Source: Marinobacter halodurans (lineage in GTDB: Bacteria > Pseudomonadota > Gammaproteobacteria > Pseudomonadales > Oleiphilaceae). Taken from it: a stretch of 64,000 bases of DNA. The notes below the pieces were generated by a model. The model saw nothing but the letters and a program-made list of their open reading frames with translations. It was not told the origin of the DNA and made no database searches. The position numbers and the translations under genes are program-made. Shown here one piece after another: positions 29,401-39,015 of the stretch (position 1 is the stretch's first letter; each line of letters opens with the position of its first letter). The DNA lies in NCBI RefSeq assembly GCF_004327985.1, contig NZ_SJDL01000007.1:62001-126000 (forward strand), read 5' to 3'.

Positions 29401-30020
29401 TGCAAACCGTAGCAGAAGGGGTGGAGACAATGGATCAGTTTGCCTACTTGACTCGTATCGGATGTGACCAGATTCAGGGCTATGTCTACTCTCCTCCGAT
29501 ACCGCGGGAGGCATTCGAGCACTTCCTGCAGGAAGATCGGAGCTGGGATACGAACAAGGGGTTTGTGCCGCAAACGGGGGAAGCGCGTACGCTCCTGATT
29601 GTCGACGAAGATGTCCATGTGCAAAACGCCATCCGGCGTGAATTGCGCAATGAACACTATGACCTGCTCACGGCAGCCGATCCGGAAACCGCTTTGAAAC
29701 TCATGGCGAGACAGGATGTGCATGTCATCCTCGTGGATCAGCGTATGCAGCAAATGGACGGTATTACGTTCCTGCGCAAGGTGAAGTCAATTCATCCGGC
29801 AACGGTCCGCATGGTGTTGAGCGGGTATACGGAAGTGGAAAATCTGGTTAACGCGATCAACGAAGGGGCTGTCTTTCGATTCATCACCAAACCCTGGGAG
29901 CCGGACCACCTGCGCAACAGCTTGCGCCAGGCTTTCCGGGAAAACGAACTGGTTCAGGAGATCAACGCGCTACGGTCCAGGCTGGAAACCCTGGAGGGCA
30001 AACAGGGCCCGGCTCCTTAG
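26430..30020 (+). CDS. REC-GAF-PAS-PAS-GGDEF-EAL-REC output protein
   Basis: At 1196 residues this takes the place of WspR. Domains in order: receiver (about 1-130, Asp in VVISDIVMPKMDGYE), helical linker, GAF (about 190-340), PAS (about 360-470), PAS/PAC (about 480-600), GGDEF (about 605-770, intact RLGGDEFVVLL), EAL (about 785-1035, intact VEALVRW and DDFGTGYSS) and a second receiver (about 1052-1165, VILVDQRMQQMDG) followed by a short coil. It could both make and break cyclic-di-GMP under phosphorylation control at two sites. GGAGAA precedes ATG 26430. The TAG stop is part of the terminal repeat of the element that follows, so the natural C-terminus may have been altered by that insertion. 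Confidence 0.93.
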   Translation: MLSGTDILVVEDSFTQALELQAFLEEHNCHVRLAGNGIEALDEVSNAQPDVVISDIVMPKMDGYELCQSLKENAETQAIPVILVTSLIDATDVVHGLACGADNFITKPYDEKYLLTRLRYLLVNREYRAHERVQVGIEVELEGKRHFITAARQQILDLLISTYEEGVRINRELKSKHEALSQSNILIHNLLEFTSNLSAASSEKDIIDCGLKKVLAFSGVEAAWLMIPGHKSGKGGWVLAGFASHGMAQEEVALCVQGCPCHHAFGRDRIDDVVDTDRCPALAHRFEKQHHATIPLVLGADLIGLLNVVQEGGECWERQDVQAMQSIGYQFSTALGRARLHDNLESLVEKRTRELEQSESLLRNILETLPVGVYVANPDGTILLQNPEAGRIVGGQSWQLCQYLNGWSASGKPIDDRRWPLERSLETGESYLNEVVALRVADGAEKTAMVSSVPLNDTNGEKASLGAIGVIQDVSAQRKAETELRLRNQAIEASVNAIVITDANQGDHPIVYVNPAFERITGYTCEEVIGRNIRFLRRDEDQLGVESIQHAIRAGTEGHALIRNYRKDGSMFWNDWRVAPVVDSDGHVTHFVSVFNDVTESYRYQEQLEYAANFDELTGLPNRNLLMDRIQQAIAESGRQDKGFALAFVDLDNFKYINDSFGHAMGDQLLQEVARSLRDCLRPTDTLARLGGDEFVVLLKNKPDADSVSAVLARLSSAIAESKRVDGREVLVTASMGFCLYPQDGNDATNLLKHADNAMYQAKDLGRNQICSYTKEMNELVRHRVELEHALRYGIERGELELFYQPQLDAKRQLIVGVEALVRWRHDEKLISPGAFIPIAEETGLILDLDAWVVHEACRQAKAWQDQGLSPVTISVNLSAGQFRRARCVPLIRDALERSGLEARYLKVEATESMVMKNTEDALDTMRQLKSMGIELAMDDFGTGYSSLSYLKRFPFDQIKIDKSFVDNVTEDPEGAAILRSVISLADTLGMQTVAEGVETMDQFAYLTRIGCDQIQGYVYSPPIPREAFEHFLQEDRSWDTNKGFVPQTGEARTLLIVDEDVHVQNAIRRELRNEHYDLLTAADPETALKLMARQDVHVILVDQRMQQMDGITFLRKVKSIHPATVRMVLSGYTEVENLVNAINEGAVFRFITKPWEPDHLRNSLRQAFRENELVQEINALRSRLETLEGKQGPAP

Positions 30021-30286
30021 TGTCCCGTTTGGTTAATTCGCTGATCTACTGAGCGCCTGAACGCTTTGAGAGCAAGGCGCGGTAGCGAAGGTTTGGTGGT
30101 TCCAAATCGAGCTGGCGCAACACCGCTATCAAAGCGTTCAGGCGCTCCCGAAGGGCGCACCGCTGGTGCCTCTGAACCGGTGTTGCCAGCCCTTGATGTG
30201 GAACCACCACACCGGCGGACTGGCGCCTTGGCCAGAGGCACCAGCGGTGCGCAGTAGGTCAACGAATTAACCAAACGGGACACTAA
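30017..30286. mobile_element. MITE-like non-autonomous element with terminal inverted repeats
   Basis: The two ends form a long terminal inverted repeat: the left end (30017-30051) and the reverse complement of the right end (30252-30286) share TTAGTGTCCCGTTTG and continue for about 34 bases with two mismatches. The roughly 270-bp interior has nested inverted repeats (30053-30072 with 30130-30147; 30157-30176 with 30233-30252) and no coding capacity. This is the build of a MITE mobilised in trans. The flanking TA on each side would fit TA-targeting (IS630-like) insertion, but the ends are palindromic there, so target duplication cannot be proven. Confidence 0.75.
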
Positions 30287-30321
30287 TGTCCCGGCATCGT
30301 CCAGGCTGGTGCCCGGGACAT
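30286..30321. terminator. Hairpin between convergent genes
   Basis: ATGTCCCGG (30286-30294) pairs with CCGGGACAT (30313-30321) across an 18-base loop. It lies right after the MITE-like element and between the convergent regulator and antiporter genes. No T tract on either strand, so a terminator role is only likely. The remaining bases to 30424 hold nothing recognisable. Confidence 0.4.
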
Positions 30322-30424
30322 GGTCTGCCTGGCGGCGACGAAGGACCACAAACCTGTCGCAGGAATCCGCCCTGAACCATACTGAGCCGTTACATACAGC
30401 GCAGTCTCCCCTTCGGACAGTCCC

Positions 30425-31705
30425 TTAAAGGCCCTCCCGGGCAACCAGACTGCTCCGGATCAATGGTTTGATGCTTGAACCCTGCACGATGATGGAGAAG
30501 ATCACGACGATGTAGGTGATCAGCAGCAACAGGGTGTGCAGGTCCACGCCGTTGAAGAAGATCCTGCCGCTGGGAATGGACGCCGCCATGGCCAGTGCCA
30601 GGCCTCCCCGCAGACCGCCCCAGGTGAGGATCGCCACGGAGTGCTTGTCATAACGGCGGAAGCGCCGGAACGCGAGGTACGGTAGACCGACACTGACGAA
30701 TCGGGCCAGGAGCACCGTGGGCACGGCCAGCAGTCCCAGCAGGATCTGTTGCCAGGTGACGGGCAGGGTGACCACCAGCAGGCCGATCAGCAGGAACAGG
30801 AACGCATTCAGCACGCCGTCCACCGCATGCCAGAAATTACGGATGTTGCGGATGCTGCTGAGGCGGGCCATCGACGCCGACTTGGCCCGGGTCACGTTGC
30901 CGACGAAGATGCCGGCAACCACCATCGCCAGCGCGCCGGAGACGCCCATTAAATTCGCCAGCGCAAAACCGGCGGTGGGGATGCAGAAGGTCAGCAGCAG
31001 GCGGATGTTGCCGTCGTTGCTCTTGATGAGCAGGAAATGCGCCACGATGGCCAGCAGCATACCGAACAGGATGCCGCCCAGGGCCTCGGTCAGGAACAGG
31101 TCGGCGATGTTGCCCAGCGTGGGCTCGGCGCGGGTAAAGGCCAGGGCAAAAATGGTGGTGAACACCACCAGGCCGACACCATCGTTGAACAGGGATTCGC
31201 CCTCCACCTGGATCGAGATGGACGGCGGCGCTTTCATCTGCTTGATGATGGCCAACACCGCGATCGGGTCCGTGGGGCTGATCAGCGCACCGAAGAGCAG
31301 GCAGTAGATCAGCGGCACGTCCCAGCCCATCAGCTGCATGACCCAGGAGATCAGGAAACCCACCAGGAAGGTGGAGGCCAGGGTGCCGAACAGGACCAGG
31401 ACCGTGATTTCCCAGCGGTGCCGGCGCATGGTCCGCAGGTCGATTTCCAGCGCCCCCGCAAACAGCAGGGGCCCCAGCATCCCGTCCAGCAGCAGCGACT
31501 TGAAATCAATGGTGCCCAGCATCCGGGACACGGCGACGGCGGTCTGGTTGCCGAGCACTTTTACCGCAGCGATCAGCAGCAGTGAGATGACCACGGCACC
31601 GAAGGTGATGGCGATGGTCGTTTGCATGTTCAGGAAGAACTGATTGGCAAAGGCGACCAATACCGCAGTCGCGGAAAGGAAACACAGCAGATACCACGTA
31701 TCCAT
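30425..31705 (-). CDS. Cation:proton antiporter (NhaP/CPA1 family)
   Basis: A 426-residue inner-membrane protein with about 12 transmembrane helices. The ion-site signatures are GALISPTDPIAVLAIIK and VEGESLFNDGVGLVVFTTI, both characteristic of CPA1 Na+/H+ antiporters, and LTWGGLRGGLALAMAAS near the C-terminus is also standard. It would exchange sodium (or potassium) for protons to control pH and salt. There is no large cytoplasmic regulatory domain after the last helix. It appears monocistronic, and its 3' end faces the MITE-like element. Confidence 0.93.
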   Translation of the reverse strand: MDTWYLLCFLSATAVLVAFANQFFLNMQTTIAITFGAVVISLLLIAAVKVLGNQTAVAVSRMLGTIDFKSLLLDGMLGPLLFAGALEIDLRTMRRHRWEITVLVLFGTLASTFLVGFLISWVMQLMGWDVPLIYCLLFGALISPTDPIAVLAIIKQMKAPPSISIQVEGESLFNDGVGLVVFTTIFALAFTRAEPTLGNIADLFLTEALGGILFGMLLAIVAHFLLIKSNDGNIRLLLTFCIPTAGFALANLMGVSGALAMVVAGIFVGNVTRAKSASMARLSSIRNIRNFWHAVDGVLNAFLFLLIGLLVVTLPVTWQQILLGLLAVPTVLLARFVSVGLPYLAFRRFRRYDKHSVAILTWGGLRGGLALAMAASIPSGRIFFNGVDLHTLLLLITYIVVIFSIIVQGSSIKPLIRSSLVAREGL

Positions 31706-32242
31706 GACTATCCCGGGTGAAAATCGGTGTATCGTTGGACGGTTCCGTCCGGTTATTCATCGTTGTCCAGCATTCGGTACGAACCGAGCGGCAGGGCGGG
31801 GCAACCGGCGCCAGCTGCGGGCGCCGTATTGGCGAATGCCGATACAGGTTCATCAACGATCAGAACGCCGGGTGTGGATCGAGACCGGGTGTGCTTCCCG
31901 GCGCAACAAATCCGGCGAGGGCCATGATACCGGATCGGACCAATCCTGGGTTCATCCATCATGACCTGGCTGAACATTGCGGATTCCTGCCATTTCCGCA
32001 GGTATCTGCGCTGGACGATGCGCCGTGATGTCCAGCCCGTGCCGGTCGTGATTGTAGGGGAGCTGTGGGGCGGCTGTGGTTGATTAAAATCAATCAGGGG
32101 CACGATGTTGGGTATCGCTTCGGGTTCAACGCATTCTCAGGAACGGATCAAGCGGCCATAATTCCCCTTTCCACGAACCGTTCCGCCGTCCCTCATTTCA
32201 CAGGCGTCGGTTTCCTGCTGCTTGCCCGTACCGACAAGGCGA
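31706..32242. other. Intergenic region, no gene recognised
   Basis: About 540 bases separate the divergently transcribed antiporter and diacylglycerol kinase genes. Small frames exist on both strands but none has a ribosome-binding site or resembles a known protein. Promoters for both neighbours must lie here; I could not pick them with confidence. Confidence 0.4.
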
Positions 32243-32635
32243 ATGATGACCCGATCAATCCATGAACCCAGTGCCCACGGACTGAAAGGCGGAAAAGGAT
32301 TCACCCGCATCCTGAATTCGGCCCGCTATTCCATGCAGGGGCTCAAGGCGGCGTTTCTCAACGAAGCGGCCTTCCGCCAACTGGTGTTGATGAACCTGAT
32401 CCTGATTCCGATCGCCTGCTGGGCGGATGTGTCCCGCGCTGAACGGGCCATCCTGATCGCGGCACCGCTGCTGTCCCTCGCCATCGAACTGCTGAACTCG
32501 GCCATCGAGAACATTGTCGATCGGGTGTCGATGGAGCTGCACCCACTCTCCAAGCAGGCCAAGGATATGGGCAGCGCGGCCCAGTTTGTGGGGCTCGTCA
32601 TCATTACCGTGTGCTGGGGGGTGATTCTGCTTTAA
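32243..32635 (+). CDS. dgkA: Diacylglycerol kinase
   Basis: A roughly 130-residue three-helix inner-membrane protein. The hallmark NEAAFRQLVLMN and the catalytic-site segment LLSLAIELLNSAIENIVDRVS are present, and the N-terminal amphipathic segment GFTRILNSARYSMQGLKAAF fits. It phosphorylates diacylglycerol to phosphatidate, recycling the lipid released when periplasmic glucans or LPS are modified. ATG 32243 (or 32246) has AAGG just upstream. It is convergent with the EAL gene and seems to be transcribed alone. Confidence 0.94.
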   Translation: MMTRSIHEPSAHGLKGGKGFTRILNSARYSMQGLKAAFLNEAAFRQLVLMNLILIPIACWADVSRAERAILIAAPLLSLAIELLNSAIENIVDRVSMELHPLSKQAKDMGSAAQFVGLVIITVCWGVILL

Positions 32636-32722
32636 GGCATTGTCGCGGTTCGGGGGCTTCCGGGCTGCGCCGTCGACGGATCCCGCCAGTGGCGACGGGG
32701 GCGGCCTCGCGAACCGGGTGAA

Positions 32723-35302
32723 TCACTGACCTTTGCCAGCCTTCTCATCGACGGTGTGTTGTAACGCCCAGCGACAGAACTCGTCCACCGGCATCGGTTT
32801 GGCGAACAGGTAACCCTGAACCCGGTGGCAACCCAGTTCGCTGAGGCGCTCCAGGGTGGCCGCATCCTCCACGCCCTCGGCCACGGTCTCCAGGTTCAGG
32901 GTGCGGGCCAGCTTCAGGGTGTTCTTGACGATCTCCAGGTCATTGCGGCTGGAGGTCATCTTGTTGATGAAGCTGCGATCGATCTTCAGTTCGTGGATGG
33001 GCAGGCGGCTCAGATAGGCCAGGGACGAGTAGCCCGTGCCGAAATCATCCAGCGCAATTCGGCAGCCATGGTTGGCAATGAGCAGCAGGGAATCGATGAC
33101 CGACTCCATGTTGTGCATCATCGCGGTTTCCGTCATCTCGAAAATCACGCGATCCACCGGGATGGCGTGTTCCTTGATGCTTGCCAGGGCATCGGGCACG
33201 AAGTGACTGTCGGTCAGGTTCTGGACCGACAGGTTGATGCTGCAGGTGATGTCCAGATTCCGTTCCCTTAGCAGGTGCATGGTTTTCCAGGCCTGGGCGA
33301 TGACGTAGCGGGACAGCAGGTCCATCAGGCCGGCATTCTCCGCGATCTCGATGACCTCCCAGGTGGGTACCGGCCCAAACCGCGAACTGTGCCAACGCAG
33401 CAATACCTCGGCGCCGACGAGTTCCAGGCCAATGCTGTTCATCTGCGGTTGCAGGTAGAGTTCGATTTCTCCGTCCTCGATGGCCTGCGGCAGGGCGGTC
33501 AGCAGATCCAGCCGTCGCCGGGCGAAGTCGGAAATCTCCTCGCTGTAGACCTGCACCGGAACCTTCCTCGACTCGCTTCGGTCCCGTGCGGCGGATGCAT
33601 GCTGGTAGAGGATCTCCGTGCTCTCGCCGTGATCCGGGGCGACCGCCACGCCGCAATGCAGGTTCATGAGCACGGGCAGCCTGACGGAACGGAACGACAC
33701 CTCGTGGTGCCCGACCACCTGTTCGATAAAGGGGGGCAGCGCACCTTGCAGTTGGTTGACGTCGATCAGGAACGCGGCCGAGCCGAACTCCGGAATGGCG
33801 ATGTAGGCGGGTTGTTTGGTCTCCAGGCAGATCCCGCCACCCAGCATGGCCAGCGTATGGTTCAGTTTCTTCATCAATTGGCAGAACATGTCTTCCGCCA
33901 GGTTATGGCCCATGCTCGACGCGATGTCCTTGACCTGCGGGTAGTGGACCAGTGCAAGTGCGACCCTTTGGCCCTGGCTGATCACGGTTTGCAGCTGCTG
34001 GTTAAGCAGGGTGCCGTTGGGTAGCTTGGTCGCCGAGTCGTGCATGGCCTGGTCGAGGGACTGCATTTCCAGGTCCCGGACCTGGCGCTCGGCCATTTGC
34101 TGGCTGTGGAGGGCGGCCAGCTTGCGTGCCCGTTCGTCCTTGATGCGGTGGGCCAGGGCGAATGACAGCAACAGCACTTCCGCGGCGGAGCCGGCCTGCA
34201 TGGCGTGGTTGGTGAGGAGGTTCACCGGGAGAAGGTTGAACACGTTCATCAGGTAGAGAGAGGCCCCCAGGGCAAAGGCCGTCCAGGCCATGACGAAATA
34301 GCGGGCGCTGGCGACGCCGGCCGTCAGGGCCGCCAGTCCCACCGAAATGACCAGCACAATCACCAGGGTGCCCAGCAGGCCGGCAAGGAGAGCTCCATGG
34401 ATGGGGTCGATCCAGGTGTAGACAATCAAGACCCCGGCCAGGCCGGCCGCGATATTCAGGACGCGCTCCCAGCCTCCTGAAATCTCCTGCCACTTCAGGA
34501 AGCTGCGAGCAAACATCAGGGCGAACAGGGAGACCAGCGCGGTGCTTGTGGGCAGGGCATAGCGGGTCAGCAGCGGCTGTCCACTCCAGATCCAGGCGCT
34601 GCCGACACCGGAAATACAGAGCATCAGCAGGCTGATGGAGCCGATGTAAAGCACGTAGTAGCCGTAGGCCGGATCCCGGATGGAAAGAAACAGGAACAGG
34701 TTGTAGGTGGCCATGGCAACCAGGATGCCGAAATAGATGCCCCAGTAGAGACTCTCCCGGGAAAAGTCATTCGTGAGGCGCTCTTTGCTCCACAGCTCCA
34801 CCGGCACCTGCAGCGATGTGGCTGACTGCGCCCGCAGGAGAAGGCTCACCGGGCCGCTGAGATCCTGCGGCAGGGGAAGCGCCACCTGGTAGCTCTGGGC
34901 CTGCCCCCTTGGGTTTAGGGTCTGCTGGCGGCTGATGTGGTAGATCGGCGGCAGTTGGCCGTCACGCAGGATGTAGAGGTCCGCCTCTTCCAGCAGGGGA
35001 TAGGGAATCACCAGATACCAGGGTTGGTCCAGGGGCTGCGGGATATCCAGGGATGCCTTGATCCAGACGGGCTGATCGGTGAATCCCAAATTCAGCACGC
35101 TGTCATCGCTTTTTTCCTGCCATGTCCCCTGTTGCACGACCTGCTCAAGGGGCTGGCCAGGGCCCAGCCGATAGGCGATGCGATCGTTCAGGCTGTACTG
35201 GCCGGTTCCCCCCAGAACGGTCAGTCCCGCAGCGCTGGCAGACAGGGCGCACAGGAGCAGCGCCGCCATCAGTGTTGTTGTCCATCGGCAGAGATTCACC
35301 AT
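32723..35302 (-). CDS. 7TMR-DISM membrane protein with degenerate GGDEF and EAL domain
   Basis: An 859-residue membrane protein: signal peptide, a periplasmic beta-rich 7TMR-DISMED2 domain (about 25-175), seven transmembrane helices (about 185-385), a short coiled linker, a GGDEF-like domain (about 420-560) and an EAL domain (about 590-845). The cyclase site is lost: IPEFGSAAFLI stands where GGDEF should be. The phosphodiesterase site reads AEVLLRWH (EVL instead of EAL, a tolerated variant) with DDFGTGYSSL kept. It therefore most likely degrades cyclic-di-GMP, with the GGDEF-like part regulatory. It follows the PilZ-Rossmann gene by 18 bases, so the two are probably co-transcribed. Confidence 0.92.
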   Translation of the reverse strand: MVNLCRWTTTLMAALLLCALSASAAGLTVLGGTGQYSLNDRIAYRLGPGQPLEQVVQQGTWQEKSDDSVLNLGFTDQPVWIKASLDIPQPLDQPWYLVIPYPLLEEADLYILRDGQLPPIYHISRQQTLNPRGQAQSYQVALPLPQDLSGPVSLLLRAQSATSLQVPVELWSKERLTNDFSRESLYWGIYFGILVAMATYNLFLFLSIRDPAYGYYVLYIGSISLLMLCISGVGSAWIWSGQPLLTRYALPTSTALVSLFALMFARSFLKWQEISGGWERVLNIAAGLAGVLIVYTWIDPIHGALLAGLLGTLVIVLVISVGLAALTAGVASARYFVMAWTAFALGASLYLMNVFNLLPVNLLTNHAMQAGSAAEVLLLSFALAHRIKDERARKLAALHSQQMAERQVRDLEMQSLDQAMHDSATKLPNGTLLNQQLQTVISQGQRVALALVHYPQVKDIASSMGHNLAEDMFCQLMKKLNHTLAMLGGGICLETKQPAYIAIPEFGSAAFLIDVNQLQGALPPFIEQVVGHHEVSFRSVRLPVLMNLHCGVAVAPDHGESTEILYQHASAARDRSESRKVPVQVYSEEISDFARRRLDLLTALPQAIEDGEIELYLQPQMNSIGLELVGAEVLLRWHSSRFGPVPTWEVIEIAENAGLMDLLSRYVIAQAWKTMHLLRERNLDITCSINLSVQNLTDSHFVPDALASIKEHAIPVDRVIFEMTETAMMHNMESVIDSLLLIANHGCRIALDDFGTGYSSLAYLSRLPIHELKIDRSFINKMTSSRNDLEIVKNTLKLARTLNLETVAEGVEDAATLERLSELGCHRVQGYLFAKPMPVDEFCRWALQHTVDEKAGKGQ

Positions 35303-35320
35303 GGGGCGGTCCCGTTTATC

Positions 35321-36649
35321 CTACTCATCCAGCGGCCTGACCAGGCGGCCGGTGAAACCGAGAAATTCCGCTTCCTGACAAAATCCGGAAAAGCTGCCTT
35401 CCGCCACATCCGGCCGGCGAAGGAGCACCAGGGCTTCGACCAGACACCCCGGGATATCCCGGTTGTTCCAGTCCGGCATGCGTGGCCACATCATGAATTG
35501 ATCGTGTGACAGCACAATCTTCTCCACCTCAATCTGGTTTTCCCGCAGGCGTTCCCTGACCTTCAGGCTGATGCAGGGATGGGTGTCGTCCGCAATCAGG
35601 GCCCCCTCGGGCATATGCTGGTAAAGGTCCAGCACCGCATCGCCTTGATGGGTGAGGGCAATGTAGAGTGTCTCGTCGTGCAATCGCTCCAGGGACGAGG
35701 TCTGCAGGACTTTACCCTGATCCGTGTTGATTTCCTGATCCTCCTCGTAGCGTGGATCAAGTCCGATGACGGTTTCAAACAGACTGGTGAGATCCCGGCA
35801 GACGGCATTGCCGATTCGTCCGGCGCCGCCCAGGACCACGATGCTGTCCTGATGACGGTACTGTGGCCGCTCGTGCATCTGCCGCGCGATGTCCCAGATC
35901 ATGTAACGCGTTCCCAGACTGCCCTCGACCAGCGGTCTTTTAATCTCGATGCCTGCCTTCTTTACGAAGTTGGGGAGCCGGCCGACCAGTGCGATCCGTT
36001 GCGCCCGGGGAAAGTCCTGTTGCAGGCGCTCCATGTAGAGGCGGACCTTGTCGGAATCGGCCTGCAGTTCGTGCTCCAGGAACTGCGAGGCCACCATCAG
36101 ACCGCGCATGTCCTCGTTGCGGATAAAACCCAGTATCAGGTTGGACGGCATGCGCCGGACCATATCGGGAGAAAAATAGGACCCGGCCTGCTTCTCGTTA
36201 CCGTACACCGCGAAGATAAATTGCGGTCTGACCAGGGCGATGACGAGCGGGCGCAGGTAGGTGTTGACAACCAGGACCGCCAGGCGACGGCTTTTTTTCC
36301 AGAGGGTGCGTTTGCTGGCGGCACTCAGGCGCTGCCAGAACGGGGCGACGTCGTACAGTGCTTTCAGCTCGTCTCCGGAAAAACGGCGGTCATAGAGCTG
36401 CAGGCCGATGTGGGTCTTGCCGATGTGCATCACGGTCGCGGCGACCTTGGTACCCACCTTGTCGCGGAACTCGATGTCGATCGTTTCGCCAGGGCGTATA
36501 TACACATGCTCCGGGCGCTTCAGGCGCAAACCACTGGTGGATATGTCCAGCGTTGTGGTCTCGAAGGTGCGACGGGCATGGCTGATAATCACCGGTATCC
36601 GGATCCCTGACCGCAGATGCCTGCGGTATTCCCCATGCATCCTTATCAT
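35321..36649 (-). CDS. PilZ domain fused to a Rossmann-type nucleotide-binding domain
   Basis: About 442 residues. The N-terminal 100 form a PilZ domain with both cyclic-di-GMP contacts: the arginine cluster in HGEYRRHLRSG and DISTSG (35-40). The rest is not part of any PilZ family I recognise: a helical middle region, then a Rossmann-like motif VVLGGAGRIGNAV (about 271-283) followed by an acidic strand end (VIGLDPR), as in NAD(P)-binding domains. The middle and C-terminal layout is loosely like dehydrogenase or acyl-ACP reductase-type Rossmann proteins. ATG 36649 has AGGGAA upstream; ATG 36682 is possible. It precedes the EAL phosphodiesterase gene by 18 bases. I infer a cyclic-di-GMP-controlled enzyme. 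Confidence 0.8.
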   Translation of the reverse strand: MIRMHGEYRRHLRSGIRIPVIISHARRTFETTTLDISTSGLRLKRPEHVYIRPGETIDIEFRDKVGTKVAATVMHIGKTHIGLQLYDRRFSGDELKALYDVAPFWQRLSAASKRTLWKKSRRLAVLVVNTYLRPLVIALVRPQFIFAVYGNEKQAGSYFSPDMVRRMPSNLILGFIRNEDMRGLMVASQFLEHELQADSDKVRLYMERLQQDFPRAQRIALVGRLPNFVKKAGIEIKRPLVEGSLGTRYMIWDIARQMHERPQYRHQDSIVVLGGAGRIGNAVCRDLTSLFETVIGLDPRYEEDQEINTDQGKVLQTSSLERLHDETLYIALTHQGDAVLDLYQHMPEGALIADDTHPCISLKVRERLRENQIEVEKIVLSHDQFMMWPRMPDWNNRDIPGCLVEALVLLRRPDVAEGSFSGFCQEAEFLGFTGRLVRPLDE

Positions 36650-36785
36650 GGCTGTTCCCTGAGAGACTGAAAAACGGGCCAAATGTCCTGCCTACAGCAT
36701 GGTTCAATCTGCCGAAGGTCGCCATCTATAGCATTGAATCAGTCCGTTAAATGCCCCGGTGTGAACCCGTCTGCCCGGAATGGCA

Positions 36786-37679
36786 TCAGGGATTGAGTTC
36801 ACGTTGCAGCCATTCGGCAAGTTGTGTGCCTCGCCGGTGCGCCACGTAATGGGGCAGCAGCAGACACAGTCGGCCGCTTGTTCCCACCGAACCCCAGGGC
36901 GCTACCAGCCGCCCATGGGTCAGGTCATCCTGCACCAGCAACCGCGGTGCGATGGCTACGCCCAGCCCGGCCAGGGCCGCTTCGATCAGGTAATAGAGGT
37001 GGTCGAAGCCCCGGCCTTCTTCCAGCGCCTGTTCCAGGCGAGCCCCTTCGAGCCCGTGGGCCTGGGCCCATTGCGGCCAGGCCTGGGGGCGAGAACGGGT
37101 ATAGAGCAGGGGCGCGGTGAATATCGTGGCGGGGTCATCGGGATCGAAATGTTCGGCCCGATCGGGCCTGGCCACGGCGCAGATGTTTTCCGGGGCAAGT
37201 TCGATCACGTCCAGTTCAGGCGGAAAGGGCGGTTCGGAGAAAAGCAGGGTGGCGCCGGCCTCGTTGCGCCGGGGATCCAGCTCGCTGTCACTGTCGCTGA
37301 CCTGCAGTTTGATGTCCGGCAGCTCACGGTGCAGACGCTCCAGGCGGGGAATGAACCAACGGGCCAGGAGGCTGCCGGGGCAGTTCAGCACAAAGGGCGC
37401 CTCTTTCGTACTGCGTTTGAGTTCGGCGCAGCTCTCGCGCAGTCGGGCGAAGGCGTCGCCCACACCCTGTTGCAGTTGTTCGCCCTGCGGCGTAAGCCGG
37501 ATGCCCCTTCCCGCCTTGGCAAACAGGGGCGTTCCGAAGTGCCCGTCGAGGCTGCGCAGCTGGCGGCTGACCGCACCGTGGGTGACGTGCAGTTCCCGTG
37601 CGGCGGCGGTGACACTGCCCCGTCGTGCTGTCGCCTCGAACGCCCGCAGCGCGCTTAGAGGTGGCATGTCCTGACTCAT
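36786..37679 (-). CDS. trpI: LysR-family regulator of tryptophan synthase genes (TrpI-like)
   Basis: A 297-residue LysR protein of the GcvA/TrpI branch. The N-terminal helix-turn-helix reads PPLSALRAFEATARRGSVTAAARELHVTHGAVSRQL, and the effector-binding domain follows. It is transcribed divergently from trpBA with 110 bases between the starts, the same layout as trpI-trpBA in pseudomonads, where TrpI activates trpBA in response to indoleglycerol phosphate. The function is assigned mostly from this context. The start at 37679 was preferred over the longer frame at 37763, which would run into the promoter region. Confidence 0.85.
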   Translation of the reverse strand: MSQDMPPLSALRAFEATARRGSVTAAARELHVTHGAVSRQLRSLDGHFGTPLFAKAGRGIRLTPQGEQLQQGVGDAFARLRESCAELKRSTKEAPFVLNCPGSLLARWFIPRLERLHRELPDIKLQVSDSDSELDPRRNEAGATLLFSEPPFPPELDVIELAPENICAVARPDRAEHFDPDDPATIFTAPLLYTRSRPQAWPQWAQAHGLEGARLEQALEEGRGFDHLYYLIEAALAGLGVAIAPRLLVQDDLTHGRLVAPWGSVGTSGRLCLLLPHYVAHRRGTQLAEWLQRELNP

Positions 37680-37685
37680 GAAATG

Positions 37686-37700
37686 GTGACTCCAGATCAC
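37686..37700. promoter_or_regulatory. Putative TrpI operator
   Basis: GTGA and TCAC separated by seven bases form a dyad within the trpI-trpB intergenic region, just upstream of the trpI start. TrpI of pseudomonads is known to bind a GTGAG/CTCAC-type dyad. Assignment rests on position and partial likeness only. Confidence 0.35.
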
Positions 37701-37789
37701 ATATGGTTGCAATTCTATCGATTTTTTTCGGCGCGTGCCTTCGTTAGTCTCACCCTTATTCACTCAGGTAAAAAGCAGGCAAATTCGCT

Positions 37790-38995
<1,206 letters not shown>

Positions 38996-39015
38996 TCGCC
39001 AGCGAGGACTTCAGC

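Noticed and set aside
31717-32028. 103-codon frame in the antiporter-dgkA gap
   Set aside because: Composition and lack of a ribosome-binding site or similarity do not support a gene.
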